Part shown: piece by piece, positions 1-8,882 of the stretch
Numbering within the stretch: the stretch's first letter is position 1
How the letters are laid out: every line of letters begins with the position of its first letter
Assembly (NCBI GenBank): GCA_017856115.1
Contig: JAFMFM010000018.1
Coordinates: 1 to 33,637 of the forward strand
DNA: 33,637 bases
Reading direction: 5' to 3'
From: Actinomycetota bacterium
GTDB taxonomy: Bacteria > Actinomycetota > Acidimicrobiia > Acidimicrobiales > Ilumatobacteraceae
Notes under the pieces: generated by a model
What the model was told of the DNA's origin: nothing
The model's input: the letters and a program-made list of their open reading frames with translations, nothing else
The model's database searches: none
Program-made: the position numbers and the translations under genes

Positions 1-223
1 TCGCCATCTCTTCTCGAAGCGAGCGCTCCATGCTGGCCATGTCGGCGCGAAGGGAGTGTTCCATGCGTCGGTCTTCGCCGCGTAGTTCGTTGCGAATTCG
101 CTGACTTTCGTACAGCACCACACCCACCGTTGCGGGTGCGTTGAAATCGAGAGCGGCAAACTCAGGAGGCACGTCACCCCGCCAGTCACCGGCCGTCGAT
201 GGATTTTCGAGTGTCATCGTCAT
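1..223 (-). CDS. Unidentified protein, N-terminal part (runs off the window)
   Basis: The gene starts at ATG 223-221, and 74 codons are visible before the window ends. A good ribosome-binding site (AAAGGA, 7 nt before the ATG) supports this start; a second in-frame ATG lies two codons later. The first 40 or so residues have no hydrophobic segment and no signal peptide. From about residue 41 the protein becomes strongly charged, rich in Arg, Glu and Met, with a repeating pattern (RMEHSLRADMASMERSLREEM) that suggests an amphipathic helix or coiled coil. I do not recognise the family. It lies 80 bp downstream of priA on the same strand, which is the largest gap in the window, so it may be a separate transcription unit. 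The C-terminal part is needed for any functional call. Confidence 0.7.
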   Translation of the reverse strand, partial: MTMTLENPSTAGDWRGDVPPEFAALDFNAPATVGVVLYESQRIRNELRGEDRRMEHSLRADMASMERSLREEMA

Positions 224-303
224 GGGAGCATCCTTTGGATTCGTAAGCCTGTCAAGCACCTCTCCCTACGGTGTGCAGCCAGGGCGCCAGAAGGGAAGAA
301 AAC

Positions 304-2022
304 CTACGCCCGAGGCGGATCCACCGCGATGCGAACCCGCTCCTTGGGTCGATCCACGGCAGCGAGGGCCTCGCTCAATGCATCCCACGATTCCGCTCGT
401 ACGAGGGCGCGATCGTTACCCATGGCCACTTGCACGAGCAACGATTCCGCCAACTGTGCCGCCACGTCTGCTGCACCCTTGCCACTCACCTCGGCCAGTG
501 CACCGAATGGCGGAAGGAGGAGTCGCTCGCGGCGCCCAATCTCGGCCGTCACGTGTGTCGAGAGATCTCCTGCCGCCAATCCGGTCAACACCTCGTGGTG
601 TGGTACGGCGGTCTGGATGACGAGCTCACCGCCATTGGCAACCAACCGTGCTCCGTGGAGCAGAAGGTCCAACGCCTGTTCGCTGGCCCGAAAACGCGGT
701 GCCAAGAGTTCGGCGTCGATGTCGAGGAACACCACCACGTCGGCACGATCGACTCGGTACAACACCGCCTCGGTTCCGACGAACACCGATGCTGCCGGAT
801 TCAGCAACTCGGTGGATGGTGCAATCTCTTGAACCGGACGACCGGCCGCAGCCTCCAACTCCTCGCGTAGTCGGGTGATTCCGACTCGGATGGCACGCAT
901 CTTCTGCGACCCGCACGAAGAACACACCACAGGTCGGGAAGCCGAACAACGAGGACACATCACGTGCTGCTCATCGGGTTGGTTGACGGCGGCACCGCAC
1001 GACTCGCAACGTGCGACGGTTCGACACGCGTTGCACGCGAGCGCGCGCGCCCGACCCTTCACGTTCAGCACGCACACCACCCGTTTGCCGTGATCGCGAA
1101 GCAGTTCGATGAGCGGGGACGTCACCAGCGACGAAGCCCACCGGTCATCAACCGTGCGATCGACGATTCGAATCGTCGGCCACTGGTTTGCGTCGTCGGT
1201 GGCGACCACACGGTCGCCCGCCCAATGGCGCGCGCTCAGCGTGGGTACCGGCGATACCAGTACGCACGGCACACTCGATCGCCGTGCCCGCTCGACGGCC
1301 ACATCGCGCGCGTGCCAGGTGGGTGACCGCTCTTCCTGCAGGGAGTCGTCGTGTTCATCGATCACCACGATGCACGACAAGTTCGGCACGCTCGCCCAAA
1401 CGGCCGATCGTGCGCCAACCACCACGTCCACCCCGGATGCCGCAGCGGTCCACTCCTGCGGGTACATCGCGGTCGTGAAGCCCAAACGACGCGATTCGGC
1501 AGCCAACTGGCCGGCTCGAGCAATGGTCGGCGCCACCACGATGGTTGGCCCCGTCGAGATCGCCGCCGTAAGCACCTCGACGTGACGCGAGGCCGGCCCG
1601 CATTGCACCACTCCTCCACCGGTGCGAATCAGCGCCGCAATTGGGCCGTGCGTTTCACCGCTGGACCGCGACGAATATCGAGCTGCTGCACGTCGGGGTA
1701 CTCGACGGTCGGGTGAGGCGGCGACGAGCAGCGGACGTCGCCTCGATGCCCAGCGGTGTGCAGCCCAGTCGACGAGTTCGACCACATCGGGGGCGGGCCC
1801 GACGGAGGTCACCTTCCTCACCTCGAGGAGTCGCGAGATTTCGACGTCGCTGTGCCGAGCATCGAGTATCGAACTGACCCAGCCCGACACTTCCCGGCGG
1901 TGAAGTGGCACGCGAACTCGCGATCCGACGACAAGGTCGTCGGCGAGGTGGTCGGGAATGGAATAGTCGAACGGCTTGTCGACACCCGTCACATCGACGA
2001 CGACTCGGGCAATCTGCGTCAC
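304..2022 (-). CDS. priA: PriA-like primosomal protein N', helicase motifs lost
   Basis: This is a replication-restart protein of 572 aa. The 3'-DNA-end binding domain is at the N-terminus (VDKPFDYSIPDHL, residues 14-26). The cysteine-rich zinc region holds four CxxC pairs (Cys 330/333, 339/342, 356/359, 367/370), as in PriA. The helicase core is eroded. Where the Walker A loop should be there is GGGVVQCGP (135-143) with no GKT, the DEEH box reads IDEHDD (221-226), and the motif VI GRAGR is replaced by HGARLVANGG. Actinobacterial PriA proteins are known to lack detectable helicase motifs, so this is probably a structural primosome protein. The start is GTG 2022, just after AGGT and past the metK stop; the open frame continues to 2349, but only as a shadow of metK. 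The protein is shorter than the roughly 650-730 aa of helicase-active PriA. Confidence 0.88.
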   Translation of the reverse strand: MTQIARVVVDVTGVDKPFDYSIPDHLADDLVVGSRVRVPLHRREVSGWVSSILDARHSDVEISRLLEVRKVTSVGPAPDVVELVDWAAHRWASRRRPLLVAASPDRRVPRRAAARYSSRSSGETHGPIAALIRTGGGVVQCGPASRHVEVLTAAISTGPTIVVAPTIARAGQLAAESRRLGFTTAMYPQEWTAAASGVDVVVGARSAVWASVPNLSCIVVIDEHDDSLQEERSPTWHARDVAVERARRSSVPCVLVSPVPTLSARHWAGDRVVATDDANQWPTIRIVDRTVDDRWASSLVTSPLIELLRDHGKRVVCVLNVKGRARALACNACRTVARCESCGAAVNQPDEQHVMCPRCSASRPVVCSSCGSQKMRAIRVGITRLREELEAAAGRPVQEIAPSTELLNPAASVFVGTEAVLYRVDRADVVVFLDIDAELLAPRFRASEQALDLLLHGARLVANGGELVIQTAVPHHEVLTGLAAGDLSTHVTAEIGRRERLLLPPFGALAEVSGKGAADVAAQLAESLLVQVAMGNDRALVRAESWDALSEALAAVDRPKERVRIAVDPPRA

Positions 2023-2072
2023 GGCACCTACGAGAGTACGCAGTCGGTGATGTGCGGCTGACGCCGGCGGTT

Positions 2073-3269
2073 CTAGAGGTTGGCGGCCTTCTTGAACTGG
2101 TCGAGTCGCGAGACCTGCTCCCAGGTGAATTCGGCGTCGCTGCGACCGAAGTGACCATACGCGGCGGTCTTTCGATAGATCGGTCGCTGGAGATCGAGGT
2201 CGCGCACGATGGCGGCGGGTCGGAGGTCGAATGTGTCGCGAACGGCCTGCTCGATCTTGGTTTCGTCGATGGTGTTGGTACCGAACGTTTCCACCAGGAT
2301 GCTCACCGGTTGGGCCATGCCGATTGCGTATGCCACTTGCACCTCGCATCGACGAGCAGCCCCCGCCGCAACGACGTGCTTGGCAACCCAGCGGGCCGCG
2401 TATGCAGCGGATCTGTCCACCTTGGACGGGTCCTTACCGCTGAACGCGCCTCCACCGTGACGACCCATTCCGCCGTAGGTGTCCACGATGATCTTTCGGC
2501 CGGTCAAGCCGGTATCGGCGTGGGGTCCGCCCTTGACGAATTCGCCGGTCGGATTGATGTACACCGCGTAGTCGTCCTTGGCGAATCGTGCTGGAATCAT
2601 CGGGCGAATGACCTGTTCGATGAGGTCGGGACGAATGACCGTGTCACGGGAGATACCGTCGGCGTGTTGCGTGCTGATCAGCACCGTTCGCAAACGAACC
2701 GGGATGCCGCCTTCGTAGTCGAACGTCACCTGGGTCTTGCCATCCGGGCGCAAGTACGGAATCGCACCCGACTTGCGCACCTCGGTGAGTTGCTCGGCAA
2801 GTCGATGGGCGAGGAAGATCGGGAGGGGCATCAACTCCGGGGTTTCGTCGCACGCATAGCCGAACATCATTCCTTGGTCACCGGCACCTTGGGAGTTCAG
2901 GCGATCTTCACCGCTCTTGCCACCACGCAACTCCTCGCTCTTGTCGACGCCCATCGCGATGTCGCTCGACTGCTCGTCGATGCTGATGATTACGCCGCAG
3001 GTGTTGCCGTCGAAACCGTAGGCGGCGTTGTCGTAGCCGATGTCCTTGATGACGCTGCGAGCCAGCTTGGGAATGTCAACGTACGCCGACGTGGTGATTT
3101 CGCCCGCCACGACGCACAGCCCGGTCGTGAGCAGCGTCTCGCATGCGACTCGACCGTGGGGGTCTTCGGCAAGGATTGCGTCGAGTACGGAGTCGCTGAT
3201 TTGGTCGGCCATCTTGTCGGGATGGCCCTCGGTCACGCTCTCCGAGGTAAAGGTGTACTTGCGATCCAT
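2073..3269 (-). CDS. metK: S-adenosylmethionine synthetase
   Basis: The enzyme makes S-adenosylmethionine from methionine and ATP in the cytoplasm. At 398 aa it is full length for the family. Visible hallmarks are GHPDK near the N-terminus (15-19), the ATP-binding hexapeptide GAGDQG (128-133) and the P-loop-like GGGAFSGKD (272-280). The ATG at 3269 is preceded by AGGAAG at 5 nt spacing. Only 9 bp separate it from rpoZ upstream, so it is probably co-transcribed with gmk and rpoZ and there is no room for a SAM riboswitch. The order gmk-rpoZ-metK matches M. tuberculosis, except that coaBC (dfp), which sits between rpoZ and metK there, is missing here. Confidence 0.98.
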   Translation of the reverse strand: MDRKYTFTSESVTEGHPDKMADQISDSVLDAILAEDPHGRVACETLLTTGLCVVAGEITTSAYVDIPKLARSVIKDIGYDNAAYGFDGNTCGVIISIDEQSSDIAMGVDKSEELRGGKSGEDRLNSQGAGDQGMMFGYACDETPELMPLPIFLAHRLAEQLTEVRKSGAIPYLRPDGKTQVTFDYEGGIPVRLRTVLISTQHADGISRDTVIRPDLIEQVIRPMIPARFAKDDYAVYINPTGEFVKGGPHADTGLTGRKIIVDTYGGMGRHGGGAFSGKDPSKVDRSAAYAARWVAKHVVAAGAARRCEVQVAYAIGMAQPVSILVETFGTNTIDETKIEQAVRDTFDLRPAAIVRDLDLQRPIYRKTAAYGHFGRSDAEFTWEQVSRLDQFKKAANL

Positions 3270-3278
3270 GGCGGCTTC

Positions 3279-3620
3279 CTATTCCGGCTGGGCTTCGGCG
3301 TCCTGCGATGCGGCGAGCGCGTTTGCTTCGTCCTCTTGACGCTGCAGTTCGGCGATCTCCGCGCGAATTTCTTCCAGCGTCTTCGGAACGAACTGCACCT
3401 TGTCGGCCGCGATTTCCTCGAAGGCCACCGACAAATGCTTGGTGCTCACCGACTCCACCGTTGGTCCGACGACACTGCCGGTCTGCAGGTTTCCGAAGTA
3501 CTCGGTGATTTCCCGGGCTCGCTTGGCCGCGAGCGTCACCAGACTGAACTTGGACTTGGTGCGACTCATCAGTTTCTCAATCGCGGGAGACATCATCGAA
3601 CTTTCGGGGGTGCTGCTCAC
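3279..3620 (-). CDS. rpoZ: RNA polymerase omega subunit
   Basis: This small RNA polymerase subunit (113 aa) helps fold and hold the beta' subunit. The conserved N-terminal omega helix is clear: SPAIEKLMSRTKSKFSLVTLAAKRAREI (the KFSLV...AAKRAR core corresponds to KYSLV...AAKRAR in other phyla). It is followed by a loop and a helix containing KHLSVAFEEIAADKV. The tail after residue 80 is acidic and Ala/Glu/Gln-rich, as is common in actinobacterial omega. The start is GTG 3620, fixed by a strong AAGGAG 4 nt upstream (3625-3630). Position between gmk and metK is standard for the phylum. Confidence 0.95.
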   Translation of the reverse strand: MSSTPESSMMSPAIEKLMSRTKSKFSLVTLAAKRAREITEYFGNLQTGSVVGPTVESVSTKHLSVAFEEIAADKVQFVPKTLEEIRAEIAELQRQEDEANALAASQDAEAQPE

Positions 3621-3624
3621 AAAA

Positions 3625-3630
3625 CTCCTT
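3625..3630 (-). promoter_or_regulatory. Strong Shine-Dalgarno of rpoZ
   Basis: AAGGAG lies 4 nt before GTG 3620. It decides the GTG start over the internal ATGs at codons 9 and 10, and it lets rpoZ be translated independently of gmk, whose stop is about 45 bp upstream. Confidence 0.75.
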
Positions 3631-3644
3631 GAAATGTTGGTCGT

Positions 3645-3664
3645 CGCCCGACCGGGGCCGGGCG
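3645..3664 (-). other. GC-rich hairpin between gmk and rpoZ
   Basis: A perfect 6-bp stem (CGCCCG / CGGGCG) closes an 8-nt loop and begins right after the gmk stop codon. No U-run follows, so it is not a classical intrinsic terminator. It may stabilise or modestly attenuate the message between gmk and the strongly translated rpoZ. That role is inferred; only the inverted repeat is seen. Confidence 0.45.
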
Positions 3665-3665
3665 T

Positions 3666-4229
3666 TCAGGACCCTTGAATGCTAGCGGCGCGGCGCGACC
3701 GGGCGATGATATCCAGCATGTCGTCGATGGTCTTGTCGATGGTCTCGTTCACGATCACATGGTCGGCGAGGGCGACACCAATGGGCTCTTCCTCCTCGGC
3801 CTTGCGCAGACGCTGGTCAACCTTGCGCTGGTCGTCCCCACGCACCGTGAGGCGTTCGCGTTGCTCTTCACGCGACGGAGGTAGCACGAAGATGAGTACC
3901 GCTCCCGGATGTTGCTTCTTGATCTGACTGGCGCCGTCGACCTCGATCTCGAGCACGATGTCCCTGCCAGGTGGCGCATCCGGAAGTGGCGTGCCGTAGT
4001 AGTTGCCGAGAAAGTTGGTCCACTCCAGGAACCCTCCCGCATCGATCTGCGTCTCGAACTCGGCCCGCGAGACGAAGTTGTACGCGTCGGCAGTTTCACC
4101 CGGTCGTCGCTCGCGCGTGGTCCATGAACGGCTCAGCCACAATGTTGCATCCCGTTTCATGAGTTCGCCCACGAGCGTGCTCTTGCCCACGCCTCCCGGA
4201 CCGGACACCACGAAGACCAGTCCACTCAC
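3666..4229 (-). CDS. gmk: Guanylate kinase
   Basis: The enzyme phosphorylates GMP to GDP with ATP, an essential step in purine nucleotide supply. At 187 aa it has the normal length. The P-loop GPGGVGKST is at residues 10-18, followed by the GMP-binding region (SRSWTTRERRPGE, then the YNFVSRAEFE segment) typical of the family, and the lid-like REEQRERLTVRG stretch. The start is GTG 4229, whose GTGA overlaps the TGA stop of mihF, so translation of the two is probably coupled. The mihF-gmk-rpoZ order is the same as in mycobacteria. Confidence 0.97.
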   Translation of the reverse strand: MSGLVFVVSGPGGVGKSTLVGELMKRDATLWLSRSWTTRERRPGETADAYNFVSRAEFETQIDAGGFLEWTNFLGNYYGTPLPDAPPGRDIVLEIEVDGASQIKKQHPGAVLIFVLPPSREEQRERLTVRGDDQRKVDQRLRKAEEEEPIGVALADHVIVNETIDKTIDDMLDIIARSRRAASIQGS

Positions 4230-4636
4230 GACAACGCCTCCACGAGAAGCGCGCGTACCTGGAGCGGCACGTCGCCGACGCGGGTTCGTTCAGAGAGGTG
4301 GTGCTGTTCGAGTATCCGTCGCGCCTTCACCTTGCCGATACCTGGCACGGCTTCGGCGATCTTCACCAGATACACGAAAGAACACACTTCGGCATCCTCG
4401 GACGACGCGTCGGACAGTGCCGTGGATTGTGCCGTGGATTGTGACGGAGATCGTGTCGGGCCATCGACACTGGCGACGTCGGTGCGAACCGCAGCCGCGG
4501 CACGCGCAAACACCTCACCGAGCGTCATGCTGCCCGTGCGAACCGACTCCACGAGCCGGTCGATCTCGGTGCGCCGAAGCGAAAGGCGCCGCAGAACGTC
4601 TTCGGTGCGACTCTGTGCCACCGGCGTCACTGCCAT
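4226..4636 (-). CDS. mihF: Actinobacterial integration host factor (mIHF-type)
   Basis: This is a nucleoid-associated, sequence-tolerant DNA-binding protein of 136 aa. The C-terminal half has the helix-two-turn-helix-like core of mIHF: YLVKIAEAVPGIGKVKARRI and then LSERTRVGDVPLQVRALL (about 89-131). The GIGKVKA turn corresponds to the VGKVKA DNA-contact turn of the M. tuberculosis protein. The N-terminal helix region (TEDVLRRLSLRRTEIDRLVESV) also fits. Between them, residues 53-83 are a low-complexity Ser/Thr/Ala/Asp insert encoded partly by a 12-nt tandem repeat, which makes the protein longer than the roughly 105 aa usual for mIHF. The ATG at 4636 has no evident Shine-Dalgarno, and pyrD ends 9 bp upstream. 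It is immediately upstream of gmk, as in mycobacteria. Confidence 0.88.
   Translation of the reverse strand: MAVTPVAQSRTEDVLRRLSLRRTEIDRLVESVRTGSMTLGEVFARAAAAVRTDVASVDGPTRSPSQSTAQSTALSDASSEDAEVCSFVYLVKIAEAVPGIGKVKARRILEQHHLSERTRVGDVPLQVRALLVEALS
4417..4440 (-). repeat. 12-nt tandem duplication inside mihF
   Basis: Two perfect copies of GTGCCGTGGATT (plus-strand reading, 4417-4428 and 4429-4440) are followed by a decayed third start at 4441. In protein they give the repeated unit AQST within the low-complexity linker of mIHF. The unit is a multiple of three, so the frame is kept. Confidence 0.85.
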
Positions 4637-4645
4637 AGGAGAAGG

Positions 4646-5575
4646 CTAGTGCGCACTCCCGATGACGTTCTCCCACGACGTGACACCCCGTCGGTGCGCC
4701 CAACGCAACATGGCGCGTTGGATCTTCAGTGCCGCGCGCGGATCCGCGAACGTTGCAGTCCCCACTTGCACTGCGTTGGCTCCGACCATCATCAACTCGA
4801 GCGCATCGTTCGCGCACACCACCCCACCGACGCCGATGATCGGAATACCGGGCAAGGCGGCACGAACGTCGTACACGCTCCGCACCGCCACCGCGTGAAT
4901 CGCCGACCCGCTGACACCGCCGCCACCGTTGCCGAGCACCGGACGTCGAGTGTTCGTATCGACCACCATTCCCAGCACCGTGTTGACCAGCACCACGCCG
5001 TCGGCACCCGCACTCGTCACGACGCCGGCAATTTCCACCAGGCGATCGGTATTCGGACTCAACTTCGCCCAGATCGCCGCGCCGGGCAACGCCCGACGTA
5101 CCGACTCGACCACTCGTGCCGACTGCACGGCATCGTGGGCGAACATGCTGCGTGCCTGCTCCACGTTCGGACACGACAGGTTGATCTCCACCGCACAGAG
5201 TTGGTCGCTTACGGCGGCGAGTCGCGCGGCCGCCGCCTCAAACTCGCTCTCGCGGAAACCCCAGATACTCGCAACCACGCGCACCCCACGCGCGCGCAAT
5301 CGCGGCACGTCATGCTCGACCCAATGGCGCACACCTCGACCTTGCAGGCCGACTGCATTGATCATTCCCCCGGGAAGTGCGTGCAAACGCGGCGCTGGAT
5401 TGCCCTGCCACTCGAACTCGGCGACCGATTTGGTCACCACGGCACCGAGCAGCGAGAGGTCCATATAGGCAGCCAACTCGTCGGAGTGCCCCGCCGTTCC
5501 CGATGCGAGCAGAATCGGCGAAGGAAGTACCACATTGCCCACGCGAACGGCGGGCAGCGCCGGTGGCTCACGCAC
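4646..5575 (-). CDS. pyrD: Dihydroorotate dehydrogenase, class 1B catalytic subunit
   Basis: The enzyme oxidises dihydroorotate to orotate using FMN. At 309 aa it matches class 1B (PyrDB). The substrate loop [21 protein letters not shown] (58-78) and INLSCPN (131-137), with catalytic-base Cys135, point to class 1B rather than the membrane class 2. KLSPN (171-175), VNT (197-199) and IIGVGGV (246-252) line the FMN site. The start is GTG 5575, inside the last codons of carB (8-nt overlap) and preceded by AGGA. The frame is open further upstream, but only as a shadow of carB. Class 1B enzymes normally pair with PyrK to use NAD+; no pyrK occurs in this window. It closes the pyrimidine run, since pyrF and pyrE are not present here. 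Confidence 0.93.
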   Translation of the reverse strand: MREPPALPAVRVGNVVLPSPILLASGTAGHSDELAAYMDLSLLGAVVTKSVAEFEWQGNPAPRLHALPGGMINAVGLQGRGVRHWVEHDVPRLRARGVRVVASIWGFRESEFEAAAARLAAVSDQLCAVEINLSCPNVEQARSMFAHDAVQSARVVESVRRALPGAAIWAKLSPNTDRLVEIAGVVTSAGADGVVLVNTVLGMVVDTNTRRPVLGNGGGGVSGSAIHAVAVRSVYDVRAALPGIPIIGVGGVVCANDALELMMVGANAVQVGTATFADPRAALKIQRAMLRWAHRRGVTSWENVIGSAH

Positions 5576-8500
5576 CGTGATATTCCTGCAAGGACCGAAT
5601 GGCGAGCGGCCGGTCCCGGCGCTCGCGCATTCCTTGAACGGCTGCACGCGCCGCACGCACGGTGGTAACCAGTGCAACGCCGTTTACGTTGGCTGCCTTG
5701 CGAATCGCCTCACCGTCACGATGCGTGCCGCTGTCCCGTGGAGTATTGATGACGAATGCAATCTCTCCGGACTCGATGAGAGACACGGCGTCACCATCCG
5801 GTTCGGTGTGGCGTTGGGACGCGGTGGCCGTGCCGTCGCGCTGCGACACTTTGCCCACGATCCGCTCCACGGGGATTCCGCCGGCGGTCAGCACCGCAGC
5901 AGTACCGCTCGTTGCCACCACCGTGCAGCCGACGTCGACGAGGGCCCGCCCGATCTCGGCCGCGGCCTGCTTGTCGCGATCGTTGAGCGACACGAACACC
6001 CGCCCACCAAGTGGCAGTTCGGTTCCCGCGGCCGATTGAGCCTTCACGAAGGCGCGACCGAACGTCGTGTCGATCCCCATTACTTCACCGGTGGAACGCA
6101 TCTCGGGTCCGAGCGTGGTGTCCACCTCTGGGAATCGATTGAACGGCAACACCGCTTCCTTCACGCTCACGTGTCCGGTGGCCGGCGGTCGTACGAGGCC
6201 TTCGCTGCGGAGCTGAGCCAGCGTCGCTCCCAGCATCACCCGACTGGCCACCATTGCCAGGGGCACTCCCGTTGCCTTGGCGACGAAGGGCACCGTTCGA
6301 CTGGCGCGCGGATTCGCCTCGATCACGTAGACGCTTCCGTCGCTCACGGCGAACTGCACGTTGATAAGTCCTCGCACGTCGAGCGCCTCGGCAATCCTGC
6401 GGGTGTAGTCCTCGATCGTGCTCACGGCGCTGGGCGAGAGATTCTGCGGCGGCAAGGCACACGCCGAGTCGCCCGAGTGGATTCCCGCCTCCTCCACGTG
6501 TTCCATGATTCCGCCGATCAGAACCTCTCCGACGTGGTCGCGGATGGCATCCACATCGACCTCGGTTGCATTCTGCAGAAATCGATCGATGAGCACGGGA
6601 CGACTGGCCGACAATCCACCTTCGCGACCGAGCGTGCCGAACCGCTCCATCTCCGCCATCGCATCGGCGAGCTGCCCGTCGTCGTGCACGATTCGCATGG
6701 CTCGCCCACCGAGCACGTAGCTCGGTCGAACCAACACCGGATACCCCGTGGTCGTGGTAACCGCCCGCGCTCCCTCGAGATCGATTGCGGTTGCACCGGG
6801 CGGCTGCGCGATGTCGAGCCGACGACACAGCGCGTTCCACTGTTCGCGGTCCTCGGCCTCGTCGATCGAGGCGGGCGATGTGCCGGCAATGAGTTCGGAC
6901 GGCAACGACGAGGCGAGCTTGAGGGGTGTTTGACCTCCGAGTGACACGATCACCTTCGGCGCCTTGCCGGCCGCACGGGTTTCGGCTGCGATGACGTTCA
7001 GCACGTCCTCGGCGGTGAGCGGCTCGAAATACAAACGATCGGAGGTGTCGTAGTCGGTGGACACCGTTTCTGGATTGCAGTTCAGCATGACGGTTTCGTA
7101 ACCCGCCTCCCGTAGGGCAAAGCTCGCATGAACGCAGCAGTAGTCGAATTCGATCCCCTGGCCGATCCGGTTCGGACCGCTACCCAGGATGATCACGCGC
7201 TCCTTTGCGGAGGGTCGCACTTCGGATTCGTCCTCGTAGGTCGAGTAGAAGTAGGGCGTCTCCGCGGCGAACTCGGCGCTGCACGTATCAACCGACTTGA
7301 ACGTCGGCAACACCCCGACACGCTCTCGGGCGGCGCGAACCTCGGATTCGTCTTCGTCCCACAGCCACGCCAATTGTGCGTCACTGAATCCCAGCCGCTT
7401 GAGCCGACGCCATGAGCGACGATCGAGCGAGGTCGACGACGAATCGCAAAACGCCTCGCGTTCCTCGTAGATGGCCTTCATCTGGTCGAGGAACCACGTA
7501 TCGATTCCGGTTGCAGCATGCAGTTTGGCGAGGTCGAAGCCACGACGAATGCACTCACCGACCTGGAAGATTCGATCCGGAGTCGGGGTCTCGATGGCGA
7601 CGAACAACTGCAGATCGTCGAGGGACTCGAAGTTCTTCTCCCCTGAATCGCAGTTGAGTCCTGCCCGTCCGATCTCCAGCGATCGCAACGCCTTCTGCAG
7701 GCTCTCCGGGAAGGTTCTGCCGATCGCCATCGCCTCACCAACGCTGCGCATCTGCGTACCGAGGGTGTTGCTGGCACCCTCGAACTTCTCGAACGCCCAG
7801 CGCGGCACCTTGGTTACCACATAATCGATGGTGGGCTCGAAACTGGCCGGCGTCTTCTTGGTGATGTCGTTGGAAATCTCGTCCAACGTGTATCCCACCG
7901 CCAACTTGGCGGCAATCTTGGCGATGGGAAAACCCGTGGCTTTGGAAGCCAGGGCCGACGACCGTGACACTCGTGGATTCATCTCGATGACCACCTGGTC
8001 GCCGTTCGTCGGATTCACTGCGAACTGCACGTTGGACCCACCCGTTTCCACGCCCACCCGCCTGATACAGGCGAACGCGGCGTTGCGCATCTCCTGATAT
8101 TCGGCATCCGACAGGGTCATTGCCGGCGCGACGGTGATGCTGTCGCCCGTGTGCACACCCATCGCATCCACGTTCTCGATCGAGCAGATGATGACACAGT
8201 TGTCGGCGCGATCGCGCATCACCTCCAGTTCGTATTCCTTCCATCCCTTGATCGACGTCTCGATCAGGACTTCGTGAATCGGGCTGGCGGCAAGCCCCCC
8301 GGTGACGAGCTGCTTGAATTCCTTCGGCGTGGTGGCGATACCCGTTCCACGTCCGCCGAGGATGTACGCCGGGCGAATGATGACCGGCAATGCGATGTCC
8401 TTCAAGACGGCTTCGGCCTCCTTCAGCGAGTGCGCAATACCGCTCTTTGGCACCTTCAAGCCGATCTCTTGCATCGCCACCTTGAACTTCTCACGATCCT

Positions 8501-8882
8501 CGGCCGTGGCGATGGCCTCCGCATTGGCGCCGATGAGTTCGGGGGTTCCCGGAACACCCGCGAGTCCGCGCGCATGAAGCGCCATCGCGAGATTGAGCGC
8601 GGTCTGTCCGCCGAGTGTGGGCAAGACCGCATCGGGTCGTTCTCGTTCGATGATCGCCGCCAACACATCGGGTGTCAATGGCTCGATGTAGGTGCGGTCG
8701 GCGAAGTCGGGGTCGGTCATGATCGTGGCCGGATTGGAATTTGCCAGGATGACGCGATATCCCTCCGCCTTCAGGACGCGACACGCCTGCGTGCCGGAAT
8801 AGTCGAACTCGCAGGCCTGACCGATGACGATGGGACCCGACCCGATGACGAGAATGCTGGAGAGATCGTCGCGACGCGGCAT
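5568..8882 (-). CDS. carB: Carbamoyl-phosphate synthase, large subunit
   Basis: This subunit makes carbamoyl phosphate from bicarbonate, ammonia and two ATP, feeding both pyrimidine and arginine synthesis. At 1104 aa it is full length. It begins with the typical [22 protein letters not shown] and contains two homologous ATP-grasp halves. The second opens with the parallel [21 protein letters not shown], and both halves carry the duplicated [20 protein letters not shown] / [20 protein letters not shown] signature. The C-terminal MGS-like allosteric domain ([19 protein letters not shown] and following) is where UMP or ornithine would act. The ATG at 8882 overlaps the carA stop by one base (TGATG), which couples the two subunits. 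Confidence 0.98.
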   Translation of the reverse strand: MPRRDDLSSILVIGSGPIVIGQACEFDYSGTQACRVLKAEGYRVILANSNPATIMTDPDFADRTYIEPLTPDVLAAIIERERPDAVLPTLGGQTALNLAMALHARGLAGVPGTPELIGANAEAIATAEDREKFKVAMQEIGLKVPKSGIAHSLKEAEAVLKDIALPVIIRPAYILGGRGTGIATTPKEFKQLVTGGLAASPIHEVLIETSIKGWKEYELEVMRDRADNCVIICSIENVDAMGVHTGDSITVAPAMTLSDAEYQEMRNAAFACIRRVGVETGGSNVQFAVNPTNGDQVVIEMNPRVSRSSALASKATGFPIAKIAAKLAVGYTLDEISNDITKKTPASFEPTIDYVVTKVPRWAFEKFEGASNTLGTQMRSVGEAMAIGRTFPESLQKALRSLEIGRAGLNCDSGEKNFESLDDLQLFVAIETPTPDRIFQVGECIRRGFDLAKLHAATGIDTWFLDQMKAIYEEREAFCDSSSTSLDRRSWRRLKRLGFSDAQLAWLWDEDESEVRAARERVGVLPTFKSVDTCSAEFAAETPYFYSTYEDESEVRPSAKERVIILGSGPNRIGQGIEFDYCCVHASFALREAGYETVMLNCNPETVSTDYDTSDRLYFEPLTAEDVLNVIAAETRAAGKAPKVIVSLGGQTPLKLASSLPSELIAGTSPASIDEAEDREQWNALCRRLDIAQPPGATAIDLEGARAVTTTTGYPVLVRPSYVLGGRAMRIVHDDGQLADAMAEMERFGTLGREGGLSASRPVLIDRFLQNATEVDVDAIRDHVGEVLIGGIMEHVEEAGIHSGDSACALPPQNLSPSAVSTIEDYTRRIAEALDVRGLINVQFAVSDGSVYVIEANPRASRTVPFVAKATGVPLAMVASRVMLGATLAQLRSEGLVRPPATGHVSVKEAVLPFNRFPEVDTTLGPEMRSTGEVMGIDTTFGRAFVKAQSAAGTELPLGGRVFVSLNDRDKQAAAEIGRALVDVGCTVVATSGTAAVLTAGGIPVERIVGKVSQRDGTATASQRHTEPDGDAVSLIESGEIAFVINTPRDSGTHRDGEAIRKAANVNGVALVTTVRAARAAVQGMRERRDRPLAIRSLQEYHGA

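Noticed and set aside
285-296. GC palindrome after priA as an intrinsic terminator
   Set aside because: The repeat around GGCGCC has no loop and no following U-run on the minus strand.
224-303. TTGACA (minus strand, 250-255) as a -35 box for the left-edge gene
   Set aside because: A -10 box at the right distance would fall in the ribosome-binding site and start codon region. No matching TANNNT is present, so no promoter is called.
2023-2349. N-terminal extension of priA into metK (ATG 2349)
   Set aside because: The extra 109 residues are a frame-shifted shadow of the metK C-terminus. PriA similarity starts at VTQIARVVVDV, and GTG 2022 follows an AGGT.
3270-3278. SAM riboswitch before metK
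   Set aside because: Only 9 bp lie between rpoZ and metK and they are taken up by the ribosome site.
1905-3632. Long plus-strand open frame (575 codons) opposite priA/metK/rpoZ
   Set aside because: It runs antisense across three recognised genes with intact motifs. The translation is Arg/His/Gly-rich with no domain. Such shadow frames are expected in GC-rich DNA.
4649-6944. Plus-strand open frames (339 and 469 codons) opposite pyrD and carB
   Set aside because: Antisense to well-conserved enzymes, with compositionally odd translations and no ribosome site or motif.
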